A DNA stretch of 64,000 bases from Porites lobata. Its lineage: Eukaryota; Cnidaria; Anthozoa; Scleractinia; Poritidae. The notes under the pieces are model-generated. The model was not told the DNA's origin, did no database searches, and saw nothing but the letters and a program-made list of their open reading frames with translations. Each line of letters starts with the position of its first letter. The first letter of the stretch is position 1. The translations under genes were made by a program, and so were the position numbers. This document shows, piece by piece, positions 45,545-58,500 of this stretch. The stretch lies in contig CALNXK010000008.1 of assembly GCA_942486035.1 (NCBI GenBank), forward strand, positions 5,170,001 through 5,234,000, read 5' to 3'.

Positions 45545-47287
45545 TTAAATTAAAACTTTACAAGTGTTTAAAATTCCTCTTGAAATTCTGAGAGGAGCCA
45601 AAACAGCTCGAGGAGAGTTAAGAGGAATATCTGCACAATGCTTCCACTCATTCTTGTCAACATCATACACCCTCAAGCAATACCGGTAAACATTGGAACT
45701 TTCTTGGTTCCACAAACCTGTAACATAAATGGCTCCCTTAAAACTTGTGGCACCTAAAAAGCGCTTTGGTGCAGATGTACTCTGAATGGCTGTCCAGATA
45801 TTTGTAATTGGGTCATACATTTCAATATTCCTGGAAGTTACATTTAAGGCTCGAGGGCTCGTACAGCCTCCAAATAGAAACACTTTACCCTTTAAAATAG
45901 CAGCAGGAGAGTATCTTTTTTTTTCAAGAATTGAAGCCACTCTGCACCATGAGTTTGTTTTGGGGTCAAATCTTTCAGCAACATCCAGTAACTGATCTTT
46001 TGTCCGGCCTCCAATTGCATACATAGTGTCCTTGTCAGCTGCAACAGACAGTGAAGATCTGGAAATGTTCATGGGTGTAGCTTCCTGCCACAGGTTTGTG
46101 TCAGGATTGTACCTATGTACACAGTTTACTTGCTCATCTCCTATTCTCCCACCAATCACATACAAAAACCCTTGGAAATTAACTACAGCTACACTACGGA
46201 GTGGCACTGAACCACCACTTAATGGTGTGACAGATACCCAAGAGTTCACCACTGGATCATATCTCTCAACTGACTGTTGAAAAGCATTGTTGACATAAAG
46301 TTTGCCATAAGAAGCACACATGGTATATGAAAAGTTATGACTGGACTGGTCTGCAAGCTTAAATAACTTGCCTTCTGTGGGAAGGTAAGAGATTGTGCTT
46401 TTACTGCTAGAGATGACAAGACAATCTTCAGCTATCCTCAGGCAGTTTCTTGGTGCTTGGGCAAAATAGCAGTCTTCAGAGCCAGATGAAACATCTTCCA
46501 TTGCATCTAAGACCACTGACGTGCATCTTTCATCATTTTTCACCAAAGGATGAGGTAAGATTTCCTTGAAAACATAGTTGCGTGACAGGTACATCAGACG
46601 AACGTTACGAAATAATTCGAAAAATATTTCACGTTGGCGGCACTCTTTTTCTTCACACCACTTGACAATAGCCTGGAAAACTTCTTCTTCCCCCCTTACT
46701 CTTATTTCATCACTTGAAATCCACTCTTCCAGCTCTTCCTTGCTTAAGTTCAAAAAATCTTCCTGCTCAATTACACTCGTAAAGTGTGTACAGATAAAAT
46801 CTCTCGCTTCTTTTTGCAATTCTCTGCACTGATACTTAGCAGCCGAATAATATGCCAAAATACAGTTTGAAGAAGACAATGTTCGTGCGATAAAGTTACT
46901 TGAAGTCTCTTTCAGACATGGAATGACCAAAAAATCGGCTACCTCTAGAAGATCGAACGCGTTGTGTTGCGTGACGTCAACATATCCTGTGTACAGATAA
47001 TCTAACAATTCCTCCATCACAGCTTTGCTTGTGTTTTCTAATCTGATGACTCCTTCTTTCTTTTCTTTCATTTCGCTGTTAAGAGCATTGTAGAAGAACG
47101 GACTTGCTGCACATAAAACGATTCTGTGCGCTTTCAAGCGAGCTTGATCGTCACCACAGCCAACTTCTAAAATTACATCACAGAAATGATCGTTCCTTCG
47201 TTGAACATCGAGCCGTTTCATCATTTCCACGCAAAACTGTTGCACGTCAGTTTCCTTAATTGGTCCCCACGATATATCATTCATCAT
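45545..47287 (-). CDS. BTB-BACK-Kelch protein (Kelch-like), copy B
   Basis: Intronless frame of 580 residues, about 98% identical to copy A, with the same BTB (about 32-135), BACK (about 140-245) and Kelch (about 300-567) layout. Differences include V to E in the BTB domain (residue order LEVADF here, LVVADF in A), several Kelch loop changes (NPDT, ATPMN, YSPA, KRFLG), and a two-residue insertion, RY, in the last Kelch repeat. LEVADF is the usual BTB-family sequence, so A carries the derived residue there. Probably a Cullin-3 substrate adaptor; no substrate can be named. Confidence 0.93.
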   Translation of the reverse strand: MMNDISWGPIKETDVQQFCVEMMKRLDVQRRNDHFCDVILEVGCGDDQARLKAHRIVLCAASPFFYNALNSEMKEKKEGVIRLENTSKAVMEELLDYLYTGYVDVTQHNAFDLLEVADFLVIPCLKETSSNFIARTLSSSNCILAYYSAAKYQCRELQKEARDFICTHFTSVIEQEDFLNLSKEELEEWISSDEIRVRGEEEVFQAIVKWCEEKECRQREIFFELFRNVRLMYLSRNYVFKEILPHPLVKNDERCTSVVLDAMEDVSSGSEDCYFAQAPRNCLRIAEDCLVISSSKSTISYLPTEGKLFKLADQSSHNFSYTMCASYGKLYVNNAFQQSVERYDPVVNSWVSVTPLSGGSVPLRSVAVVNFQGFLYVIGGRIGDEQVNCVHRYNPDTNLWQEATPMNISRSSLSVAADKDTMYAIGGRTKDQLLDVAERFDPKTNSWCRVASILEKKRYSPAAILKGKVFLFGGCTSPRALNVTSRNIEMYDPITNIWTAIQSTSAPKRFLGATSFKGAIYVTGLWNQESSNVYRYCLRVYDVDKNEWKHCADIPLNSPRAVLAPLRISRGILNTCKVLI

Positions 47288-49134
47288 GGCGTTGATTATA
47301 ATATCAGTCCAAATGTCAACAAGAAACCAGGAAAGAAAAAAAAAAGGTTTTTGTCAGCCTTCCACAGGATCTACGAGCATCAACGGCGCGAAAACCCGCG
47401 AAAATGCAAAAAGTGAAACAAATGCGCATAATCGTAGGAGCTTTCCGCTGACAAGATTTCCCGGGCTTTCTCAAGGGACAGTATTAACTTTATTGCCCCC
47501 GCAAGGCCCAGAAGGCGAAATCCCGAGGAGGCACTCTGATAACTCGCGCGTATATTAAGGAAGTACTTACAGTCAAAATAATTATACAGTCAGTATGCCA
47601 GAAAAAATCTCGAGATGGTTACGATGACGTAAAGACAGAAAATCCCGTAGGGACCGCTTAGGTACATTTTGTGACATTTATTGTACAGTCATACTTCGAT
47701 ACTCTTTTGCGTTACGTGTTATCAGTGACATTCTGTAGAGCAGTTGTTTTGAAAGTTATGGACCAAAAGACACTCGTTTAGCGCAGATGAAGTTATAAGG
47801 TGCGTATAACTGTGTTTATTATTCATTCAAAATATTTCCCCGGTTCTGATTGGCTAAAAGCACTCGCATAATTCACCATAACCAGCTACTGATGACCAAA
47901 TTTGGAAGAATTTTGCGTTTAATCTACCAATGACGTCAAAAGTGCAGCTTCCTTGCAGGTTAATGCCAGGGGACGAGGTTGAGTTGGTCGTTGTGAAAAC
48001 AAAAATGGCGGAAATTTCACTCGTTTCAAGAGTAAGAACTAGGCGAAATAATAGCTTAAAACAGGAAATAACACCCTCCTCGATCTCCATAATTCTTCAT
48101 AAGATACTCAGCCTCATTCATTAATTGTTAAATATATAGACACTTGGAAAGTCTGCAAGACACGGGTTTACAAATCTTTGATTGGAAAGACACTCTTTCT
48201 CTCTCTTTGACCGGAATAAGACTCAGCCCCAAACAAGCAATACAAGTGAATCAACGGCTAGCTTATCACTAGCAGAACGATGGACGCTTACAGAAATTCG
48301 CCGACAATCACATCTGTGCTGACCCATTCCCTGTCCACAGATGTCCTTGCGCTATAAAGTTTAAAATAAGACTAGAATGTGCGAGCGTGATTTGATCAAA
48401 CGTCCTTTCAATTTCTAAGGCTTACTTTCCGGCGAATAAAATGAACTGAATGTAAAAAGTGAAAGAGAATTAGCGAAAAATTCAACTTCTAATTAAATCT
48501 TTTCTTATGGTTCGCATAAACTATTCTCGAAAGTGAGAATGTTTTGATCAAAGCTGTGTAAATCGAACTGAAACTGTGCATGGAACCTTGCGTTTCCTGT
48601 TTTTATCTCATCTATTGTATGGAATACGACCAAGAATGCTATTGACCGACAATATACAGAGCGGGGACAGCTGTAGTGTCAACTATTACTAGTTACATTC
48701 TTCTAATTCTTTGTAGCAAAAGAGAATTGCTCATTCTAAGCGTATCCGATGGGGCGTTTATGCGAGGTCAGCGTCTATTTCAAAATCATACATCTAAATA
48801 TTAAATCAGTGACTACAGCAACGATCAATCATTTGTAAATCTGGAACATGTTTAGAGTTCCAAAGACCAAAATGTTTTAGAAAAATGGTAATTATCTGGG
48901 TATGGGTGGTGCAAATAACCGAGTTGTGCCATGGGCAGCCCTCAAATGACAGGAAACCAGGGCGTAAAGCGCTGGAGACTGTTTCACACAGACTTCTAAT
49001 CCATAATAAGCAAAAAAACTCTAAGTTAAAAAGATCTAGAATGATGCTTGTTCTTTAAATAGCGATCTCAAAGCTTTTTAATAGGGCGGTCTACCGGAGA
49101 TTCTTCCGATGTGAACTAATTATAGGGCCATTTA
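47288..49134. other. No gene seen; 5' flank of the Kelch gene, copy B
   Basis: Counterpart of 17,605-19,434. A short block (TCTCAAGGGACAGTATTAAC near 47,468) is absent from copy A. Confidence 0.5.
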
Positions 49135-49590
49135 TACGAGGAAAAATAAGACGCGTCTTGAATAAGATGCGAGCATGTCTTATCTAAGACGAATACAGCT
49201 CGTATAAATGGTTCGCGTCTTATTTCTGTTCTTGACTCGTTTTAATGTAAGTGTTGCCCGTAGCAACGGTAATCCAAAATGGCGTGCCAAAACTTAACGC
49301 ATGCCTAGTATGCGTTCGCGTCTTAAGGTTGATTTCCACTGACGCGTTTTTGGCTACGCACTTTAACGCACGTAATTTTTTAATCACGTAAACAAAAAAG
49401 AGGCAAGATATAAAGTGTTGAGATTAAATGTGAAGTTGAGCGAGGTTTAACTTTTACATTTTCTTGCGACCTTACATACATTGCCTCTATTTTATTTGCG
49501 AACGTAAATTTTACGCCCGTGCGCACGTAAAAAGTACGCGACAGTGGAAATCAAGACATAAGGCGCGAAGGTCAGTTATACGAAGTTTTT
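49135..49590. mobile_element. GGGCCAT MITE, truncated by deletion
   Basis: The left end matches 19,440 onward. At 49,590 the sequence jumps to the equivalent of 21,074 in copy A, removing about 1.16 kb. Short T-run microhomology is present at the join. Confidence 0.75.
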
Positions 49591-49628
49591 TGGGCTGCGG
49601 CGACTTCAAAGGTTTGACGACGCGATTC

Positions 49629-52600
49629 ACACTGGACGAAAAAACGGATTTACTAATGTTTGCGAAAGGTGCAAATATGTGGTAAATTTGGAGCTCCAAA
49701 TTTGCATTACATTTGCGCTGTCGGCTAAAGTGTGGGCAAATACATATATTTGCTAGATAGGTACTGATACGCAAAAGCGAAGTAAATGTAATGGTTTGAT
49801 ACAAATTTAATACATATTTGCAGCATGGGCAAATCTTCAACATTTCTACCAGTTTACTCAAATTTACATCCTTGGCAAAAATGACAGTTTTCACTTTACT
49901 TCAAATGCAGGCAAAAATATTGCAAAACCCCTAATTTGCAGTGGTATTTGCTCTTGTTTTTCCAGGATACCAAAAGAACACTTTTGCATGTGGTTTACTT
50001 GTATTTGCCTTAAGAGCAAAAACAATAAATTTCTAGACATTTGGCTGTATCATAAATTTGCACATTTGCATCATAATTATCCATATTTGCAAGGGGAGCA
50101 AATATAGTGAGCTGCATAACATTTGCTGACAGTCAAAGGTGATGTGCATGTGACATTTCCTATATGTTTGATCCGTTTTGTGACTAAAGTAAATTTCCAA
50201 TCTCAACTGTAACATTACATAATTTGTTACAATAAAATTTTGTACACGCTGTGAGACTCCGCCCAGAGGTCCAACCCCTTACATGCATCTTTCCTGTTAA
50301 CTGTTTTATGTGCACTGTCATTTTAGTATAAAGGAATCAGAAACCAGTTCATTTTTTTTGACAATTTTACATTCACAAATTTCTTCTGTTAGTCTTTTTA
50401 CAGAACGAAATGACAGATAGTCTGCCCTGTCATATACTTTAACTCAGGAAATCCCTATCCTTTCATACCTGAAGCATGAAAAAGGTGTCCCTTTCTGACA
50501 GCGCCCCTGGCATAAACCTTTCCCGGGCTACTAATTTAAAGCAAATACACTAATTCAAATCCACTCGTTATTAAGGTCCAGTAGTCAGATCATTGATGCA
50601 CTGTATTTCCTACAGTCAGGGCCATAGCCAGTATGAGGCAAACCGAGGCACCTGCCTCTGTCATTTAAGGTTTGATCCTGGCAGTGTTTTGTTTCAACGT
50701 AGTCATCATAAAGACCCGGAATAGCTAGGCGGGGAATTCAACCATGGATATTGCCTCAGTCCTTATTTTTTTCTGGCTACGGCCCTGTCTATCGTCTTAA
50801 AAATTCCTCTATTAACTTATGGGACAATGTACATCTTAACAAGTGGTATTCCCTTATGCACAGCAATTACCACAGGGGTCCTTAAACTAAAGATGACACC
50901 TATAAATGAGAACTATGTAGTGGTTGGATGGCTGTAAATTCATCTTCATTAATATTACATGTTCACTTCCGAGCTGAATTAGGGAACCAAATTACTTCAT
51001 TGTACGTTGGTGTAAAATATTGTGTTTTTCAAGGGTTGTCATACATATACTGCAGGGTTCTTTCTATATTTCCGACAATATTTATACTGATTCTAGAATA
51101 TTAGGGGCATATATCATACGGGACTTATTTGTTGTAGTTTTGACTGACCACCTAGAGATGACTACATCTCGATGATGGGCTTCCTAAAAATGACCACATT
51201 TTGAAAACCCAACAGCCAATACTACAACAAATATGGTGAAACTGCTCACAATTTTATTTGAACATTAACTCAGCTGACAAATTTATGAAAGGCTAAGTTT
51301 TCTTACTCTATTGTTTGCAACCCTGAGTTTAAGTTTCACTGATTTTAATGTTGATTTTGAGTTTTACTGTTCATTAAGAACTACCTATTCAATCCAAAAA
51401 AGTCATAGCATTTTGGCTGGCTAAAATTCACCTGAAGCCTGGTTATTCGAACTTGGGATACAAGGAGGATCTACAGGAGCTACCGGTCGAATAGTCAAAT
51501 CCTACCCGACAAAGCCCCCCCGCCCCATAAACAATGAAAAGACCTTTATTGGGTTACAGGATCACAGGAGCTCTGAGTTGGCCTTAGATCATGAAAAGTC
51601 TAGAGAAAAGAAAAAAGTAAGGTGGTGAAACAAATTAACATGCAGCCTTTAAACTTCTGGACTGGGTTGCTCAAAGATGGGTTACGATAACACAAGGTTA
51701 GGTCCAGTGGTCAGATCATTTACTGTATTTTTTGTACATCATACTAAAAAATCAAATTTGGTCCGAAATAAAAAGTTTTGTGGATTTCAAACTCAGTGTT
51801 GTGGTTATTCACTTGTACATAATTTCCTCATGGCCATTTAACCAACAAACTTAATTCAATTTAAAACCAACAATTTTAGTTTAACCAGTATTTGTTGTAG
51901 TTTTGACTGCCCACCTAGAGATGACCACATCTCGATGGCCGGCTTCCTAAAAATGACCACATTTTGAAAACCCAACAGCCAATACTACAACAAAATATGG
52001 TGAAACTGCTCACAATTTTATTTGAACATTAACTCAGCTGACAAATTTATGAAAGGCTAATTTTCCTTACTTTGTTGTTTGCAACCCTGAGTTTTGAGTC
52101 TCACTGTTCATTAAGTACTACCTATTCAATCCAAAAAAAGTCATAGCATTTTTGCTGGCTAAAATTCACCTGAATCCTGGTTATTTGATCTTGGGATACA
52201 AGGAGCGGGGTTGTGGCTTCCCCAAAAAATTCTGATGAAGAGAGGGTCTTCATATACAGGAGCTACCGGTCAAATCCCACCCAACAAAGCCCCCCCCCCT
52301 TAAAAAATGAACAGACCCCTACTGGGTTACAGGAGCTCTGAGTTGGCCTTGGATCATGAAAAGTTATAAGCTATAAAGAAAAAACTAAGGCGGTGAAACA
52401 AATTAACATGCAGCATTTATCCTTCCAGGCTGGGTTGTTTAAAGCTGGGTTAAGATAACCCAAGGTTAGTATGAAATATGAATTCAGATATGAAAGTTTT
52501 AAAAACAAATTCATTTGAATTCCTTTTGTCTACAATTTGGTGATTTGATACTTAAAAAAAAGGGGAAAATTATCTGACAAAATGCTTTTGATTAAAAGGA

Positions 52601-53503
52601 AAAAGAAACGCAGGTTAAAATCTAACACTCAGTTAGTGCTAATTGGTCTTTGGAACACCTGGGCCCCGGTCTTTTTTTGGGTTCAATTCTAAATCACATA
52701 ACCACTTCGAAGTGAGTCAATGGTACATAACCTGGGCATGTGTTACATTCCCCTTCTGTCATTTGATAATAGTAAAGCCTAGGGTCGCACAATGGGCAGG
52801 GATCTCCAATTACTAAAACTAAAAATTCAAAATGACACAGTAACTGTTGTATACAGTTACAGAGGGCCCACACTACCTCCCCTTTACATTAAGTAAATAC
52901 ACTACAACAAATCTACTGGACAAAGGTCCAGTAGTCAGATCATTTACTGTATTTTTTCTACATCATAATATTATTATTAAAAAGCTAACAATAACAAGGC
53001 CACCCACAGTACCTCAAATTTGGTAAAAAAAAAAAAAAAAAGGTTCTGTGCATTTCAAAGTCAGGGTTGAGATTATTCACTTGTACACAATTTCCTCATG
53101 GCCATTTTATTCAAGAAACTTCACATCAAAACTGACAATTTTGTTCTTACCGCTATTTGTTCTAGTTTTCACTGACTATACCTAGAGATGACCACATCTT
53201 GATGGTAAGCCTCCTAAAACTGACCACATTTTGAAAGCCCAACAGCCAATACTACAACAAATGGTGAAATTGCTTTGTATTTCATATCATTTGTGAATAG
53301 AAACTCAGCACAGACATGAATGAATAATTTCTTTGCTGCTCTTTACAACCCTGATTTTGAGTTCAATATGATTTGTCTTTTTAAACTGCTCAAACAGACT
53401 GGCGAGATTTATATCAGCCTTCACTCAACAACAATAACATCAGGTGCATTTCTTCACTTAAACCTACACTTCCTTATAGACCAACGGGGTTTACACCATC
53501 AAT
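49629..53503. mobile_element. Copy B-specific 3.9 kb insertion with internal repeats
   Basis: Sequence between ACGCGATTCA and CACTCGAT that is absent from copy A, where about 25 other bases stand in its place. It holds three spaced copies of an AGGTCCAGTAGTCAGATCAT block (near 50,575, 51,702 and 52,924). It also holds three copies of an ATTTGTTGTAGTTTTGACT...GATGACCACATCT block (near 51,128, 51,890 and 53,155). Its left part is rich in ATTTGCA/TGCAAAT motifs. There is no recognisable transposase or reverse transcriptase and no clear terminal repeat. It may be a non-autonomous element with satellite-like interior. Class unknown. Confidence 0.6.
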
Positions 53504-54570
53504 ACACTCGATGAAGAAGACAAAAGGAGGCCCTGCTCGCGGGGTGTAAGTGATGTGAAAAATGGAGTTTTAATTTTCCTTGCAAGAATGTTTTTCAGGA
53601 ATGACACCTTTTACGTGAAAACTCGTTTATTTTTGTGTGGGGAAATCTGAGTACAATCGAACCTCCATGTACGACCATCTTTCGCAAGCGACCACGACCA
53701 CTTATCCAACTGTTCAAAGCACCAAAAGTTTCCCAGTAATAACCCTATAGTTAAAACCTCTCGTAAGAGAGTGCGCCCACTTTTTTCCTTTTTAAATTTT
53801 TTTCTTTGTTTTTACTTTAATCTCTTGTGAGAACCTTCATGGAACTACACTGATATCTTAACTTAGAAATCGCTCTAATTCATTCTGAAAAGTGGACGTT
53901 TTTGGATCTCTTTTTGGAAGCGACGTCCTGTAGACCGATTCTCTCAATATCAGATGAACACGAACAGTAGTGTTTTATCAAGTTAAAAAAAATTCGCACA
54001 CCAAGTGTTAGAATTTTCAGACTTGACAAAGCACGTCCTGCGAATGTTTTGAAAGGCTTCAAGATATGTCCCAGGCACTAGTTGTTCAAAAGGTGGATAG
54101 CGCAATTGGTTTCCCTAATAATAAACTTCTGGATAGCGATTAATCCGGTGGATAGCGCTATCCCACGTTCGAACACCCCGGGCCAGATGTGTTGCATTTC
54201 TCTGATTTCTGTTGTTATTTGTTTGTGTATTGTTTTCTCTAAAAGCGTGTTGTTAAAAAACGCAAAACGAAAACAAGCAAAGAACAAAGGCTAGTTAACT
54301 ATGATTATGCAAATAAATTGTTAAACTGGACAACAGAGTTCAGCAGCTACAAGCCTTCAGGATGCCGCTACCCAAAAGGAAATTTCCCTCCGTTAAAAAC
54401 TGAACAAGAAGAGAGGAAACTGCTCAAGGGGATTGTCACTAAATCTCGACATAAAAGGCGATGAAATTTTCAATGGAATTGCTGACTGGGAAGGATAAAT
54501 TGTCACTCAACCAGTGCTAGGTAAGATGTCGTCTCTTGCAATGCAGGACAACAAACAACCGCATCTGGCC
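53504..54570. other. No gene seen
   Basis: Counterpart of 21,141-22,201, including a MITE-like fragment near 54,081-54,180. Confidence 0.6.
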
Positions 54571-54708
54571 CCAGATGTTCAAAAGCTGGATAGCGCTATC
54601 CACCAATTAAATCTCTATCCAGTGGATAACTATTAGGGAAACCAATTACGCTATCCACTGGATAGTGATTTATACGGTGGATAGAGCTATCCACCTTTCG
54701 AACAACTG
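54571..54708. mobile_element. MITE with GTTGTTC-type ends, copy B
   Basis: Counterpart of 22,202-22,340; the left end has drifted (CCAGATGTTC). Confidence 0.65.
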
Positions 54709-54999
54709 GGGCCTGGTTAATAAACTCCGTGTTGTATTTTAAAACTACAACACGTTTTGACCGGCCAACGACTTTTTGATTCTTTTAGACCGACTATTTT
54801 TCTACAGATTTTGGTTCTATGTTTTACTTTTCCTGATGTAAATTAGACTGAACGTCTTAAATAAAACGTCATGTATGATGTTCAGAAGATAAAATTATCC
54901 AAAACGTATTTCCTCTGAGGATGAATTCAAATCCCTGCCTTAGTTACCTTTTCCGACTGATGAATTTTACCGGGTAAAAAGATCCAAGTACGTGATTTA

Positions 55000-55375
55000 G
55001 GCCTCGTCTACACGTATCCAGTTATTTTTGGAAACGGAGATTTTTTTCTCCGCCTTCGAAAAAATACGTATCCACGTCTAGCGTACTCGAATCGTTTTCG
55101 CCCGTCCACGCGAAAACACCAAAACGATGGAAATACGCGTATGATTGCACGCCTTACAGACACTGTATGATGCATGACATCATCGTGTAATTCGAATATC
55201 TACGCTTTCATTCGTCCACAAAAAACCACAAACCGACATTTTCAAAAACACTCCACTCTGGGGACCGTTTTCGAAAAACTGCGCTTTTGGTGTCCGAAAA
55301 CGCCGTTGACGTGTGGAAGGAAGGCTAAGACGGATGAAAAAATCTCCGTTTTCAAAAATATCTGGATTTGGACGG
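55000..55375. mobile_element. MITE with GGCCTCGTCTACA ends, copy B
   Basis: Counterpart of 22,625-23,010 with scattered differences. Confidence 0.6.
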
Positions 55376-55567
55376 AACCTTATTGAACAACATGCCTACT
55401 AAATAGTTATGAGTTTGACAAATATATTTAAAGCTCTCAATGAGGTGACAAAAGTTACCACTTTTCTGTTCCGACAGTGATACGTACCACTACATGTTTC
55501 ACCAAAAAGCGTCGAGTCTAGCTTTGTTCTGTAATAATGGTATCTAACAAAAAATGCGAGCGAAACA

Positions 55568-58500
55568 CTATAATATTACACCTAAATGATAATCATACTT
55601 CGCCGTATTATTCAAAGAAGGGTTGACTCTTCTAAACTTTCTACGTATGCGTTCGGTAACAATAGCTCTCTTCGAATGTTTCCGGCCTCCTTGTGCTTGT
55701 ATCCCTGGCACTTCAAAAGCCTTGTGACCGCCCCTCTTAGAGCTTCGTGAGGGACTGGGTTCTTCAGGGTCTAAATCCATTGGGACTTGTTGAATTCTCG
55801 CTCGCGCAGGGCTTACTGTCATGCAAATGCGTTTAGCTTTTGTTCCTGCCCGTTTCTCTGAAGTCTTATGAGCTGAACCGCTCTCGCTGGTCGTTCTTTT
55901 TCTCTTGGTTCCTTGCGCCGGTGTTTGGGGTCTCACTAGCCGTAGCTTCTCTCTCGCTTTGATTATTATTTCTTTGATCACATTAGCATCACGTGCGAGC
56001 GGGCGTAATGGAAAGTACGCATGCGCAAATGGTTGCATCCGCAGCTGATTGTTCTTCGTTACAGCAGCGTCTTGCCAGTTGTTATGTGCAATTCTGGGCC
56101 CTAAACTATCTCCAAACACCTCGTAGAGTTGTTGGTACAATTGAAGAGAGTTGGATGCAAGACTGGTCGAACTCGACCGCGATCGCGTAGAGCCCACGGC
56201 AGCTGGGCGCTGAATTACGCTCGTCCCAGCCCACGGCGACAGATTGCTGCGCAAGAATGGGTGCGAGTTGTTGACTTGAGTCCCGAGAGAGGAGATGGGC
56301 ACACCAAATTGTTTGGATTTCAAAAGACATCCAGCGGCCTGCTGAAGAAGGAAAATATCGAACACGTTATTTTAAGTCAGTGCATGGTTGTGCCAAATAA
56401 AACTGCATTACAGAAGACAACCCAGCACTAAGATAAAGACAAAAGGTTTCTTTCCGGATCTCCTTCAAGAACGGATGCGTGTACTAGACGTCTTTCGATG
56501 TCAAGATGACAGCTAGAGAAATACTAACCTACTTCAGGTGCATGACCATTTATGAGCAAAACCTGAAACTTATGCAAACAAGATAGAAAGTTTTTCACTA
56601 CTTTTATCAAATAAGGTTAAGTTGGCTCAGTCTCCTAATTACACGATTCCTCTTTTTTTACAATCCCAGCCAAGCTAAATTTGCTCGCATCTAATTCTAA
56701 TTCTGGGTAACTACCAATAATATGAAGAGGCGCTGTCACTTTTCTTACAAGAAGGGCTCCATAAACTTGATAGGCTTCATCTTGCAAAAGAGCATTCGAC
56801 TGGGTGGTATCGTCTAGAACTTGCTGTAGCTGATTCCAGTATGTGCGCAGATGAGGCATTACAAACTGTTCTAGTGCCTGAAACAAACAACCAAATAACA
56901 TGCCGTTAGATTACTTTAGGAACTAACAATAACGGAAAATATAATCAAGTTTTAAAAGTCACTATTTGAATGTTTACAGTTCCCTATTTTACGTGTGATT
57001 GTCGAGATCAATCGCCGAATTTGACAGGCTAACAGATGTCGAGATTTCATGATGATGAGGGAAATTAAATCTTGGGAGGCTAATTTACACTCTCTACAGA
57101 CTTCCGGCGTTCTCCACATGAAAAATGGACGGGGCCTCTGGAATTTGGTGATCACTCTCGACAATCACAAGAGAAAATACAAAACTGCGAGTGTAAACAG
57201 TCTGATTTTACCTCTGGCCCCAACTCAGTCAGTCCGACTACTGCACCATAATGTGAACAGAAAGGGCGGCCATCATCTAACAACACTTCTTGAAGCGTCA
57301 TCAACAGCTGCTGTTTTAGGTAGTTAACAGGATTACTGCACTTCCTGTAGACAAACAAACGGATGAAATAGAGTCAAGCAGAATTAGCGCCGTCAATACT
57401 GTGTTGGTCGTCATTGCCTACCGAAAATAGTGAGCTTAAAGAAGGGCCCCTTCAACTGGAAGCATTCGTCACCCCCGATAGGAAACTAATACTTTTTGTA
57501 GGTCCTGAATATATGGCGAGAGAGAAGGAAGAGAGAATGGATTGGAGAAAAAAACAACATACGACTCGTAGTGATGGACTTTCAGAAAGTTCAGAAAAAT
57601 TTCCCTTAACCATCTGTGTTGAGAAAAATCTATTTACCAGCCCACGACACATTTGAGGCTTATGTTATTTTTTTAACTGGACGAAGTGAAAAACCTGTCT
57701 CGGGTCGACTGACAGTGGAGCATTGCTTAGAAGTAAATCAAAATTAATTTCACCGATCTTTACCAAAATTCTTAGGTTAAAAGGCAATATCTCTCAGGGA
57801 CAGGTTGTAAAGGGTATCCAGGTTGTTTCGCCTGGAATTGGGTCGATTCGCCCGAAGTCACAATTTAGACTAACAAAACTTGGATTGCAAGAAAGCCATT
57901 CTCGTCCCTAGAGACACTCGGATTAATTTGTAACGGACCACGTGACCAGAAGAAACGACGGGCTCTGGGAACGAGAATGCAAGAAAGCAAGATCTTAACT
58001 TACACTGTAGCACTGTAGAGCATAGCAGTAAGCAAGCATGCAAGTCAAACTGCGACGGGTAAAACGATCAGGCATACACGATCAATAAAAGTTTTAAAAA
58101 CAAACTGAAATACTTCCTTAACGATCGTAATTCGTTGTAAGGGGTAGCAAGACCAAATTCAGCACTGAAGCACACACCAGCACCTTATGCATGCGCGAGA
58201 GAGCAGTCAGGACCATTTGACAGGGTAGCAGAGTGAATAGAGAAGTAGTAACCCGTACCTACTGATGCGAGCCAGAATGTTGGCTGCCTCATCCCTCAGC
58301 CGCCAGTGATCATTATGTGGATTAAGGGAGGCAGCAAGAGACTCAAGCAAACAATACATGACAGCTGTGACAAGCTGAATAACCTACGAAAACGAACAGA
58401 ATAATTTCACCAAACAGTATAAAAGGGAGAGAAAGGTTGTAGACTGTCAGAACAAAACCCTCGCTGGCGACCGGTCGTTTCGCCTATAGGTCGTTGAATC

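Larger units (their letters stand above)
33764..57218. repeat. Segmental duplication, copy B (part aligned within the window)
   Basis: Direct repeat of 1-24,840. The full unit is inferred to be 24,841-57,218. Its right end lies inside TAF6L exon 10 (57,344-57,212), which is intact here. Confidence 0.93.

Noticed and set aside
1..57218. The repeat as unmerged haplotypes in the assembly
   Set aside because: Not fully excluded, but the junction breaks a TAF6L exon at one end only and the copies differ by several element insertions and decay. This fits a true tandem duplication better. Long reads would decide.
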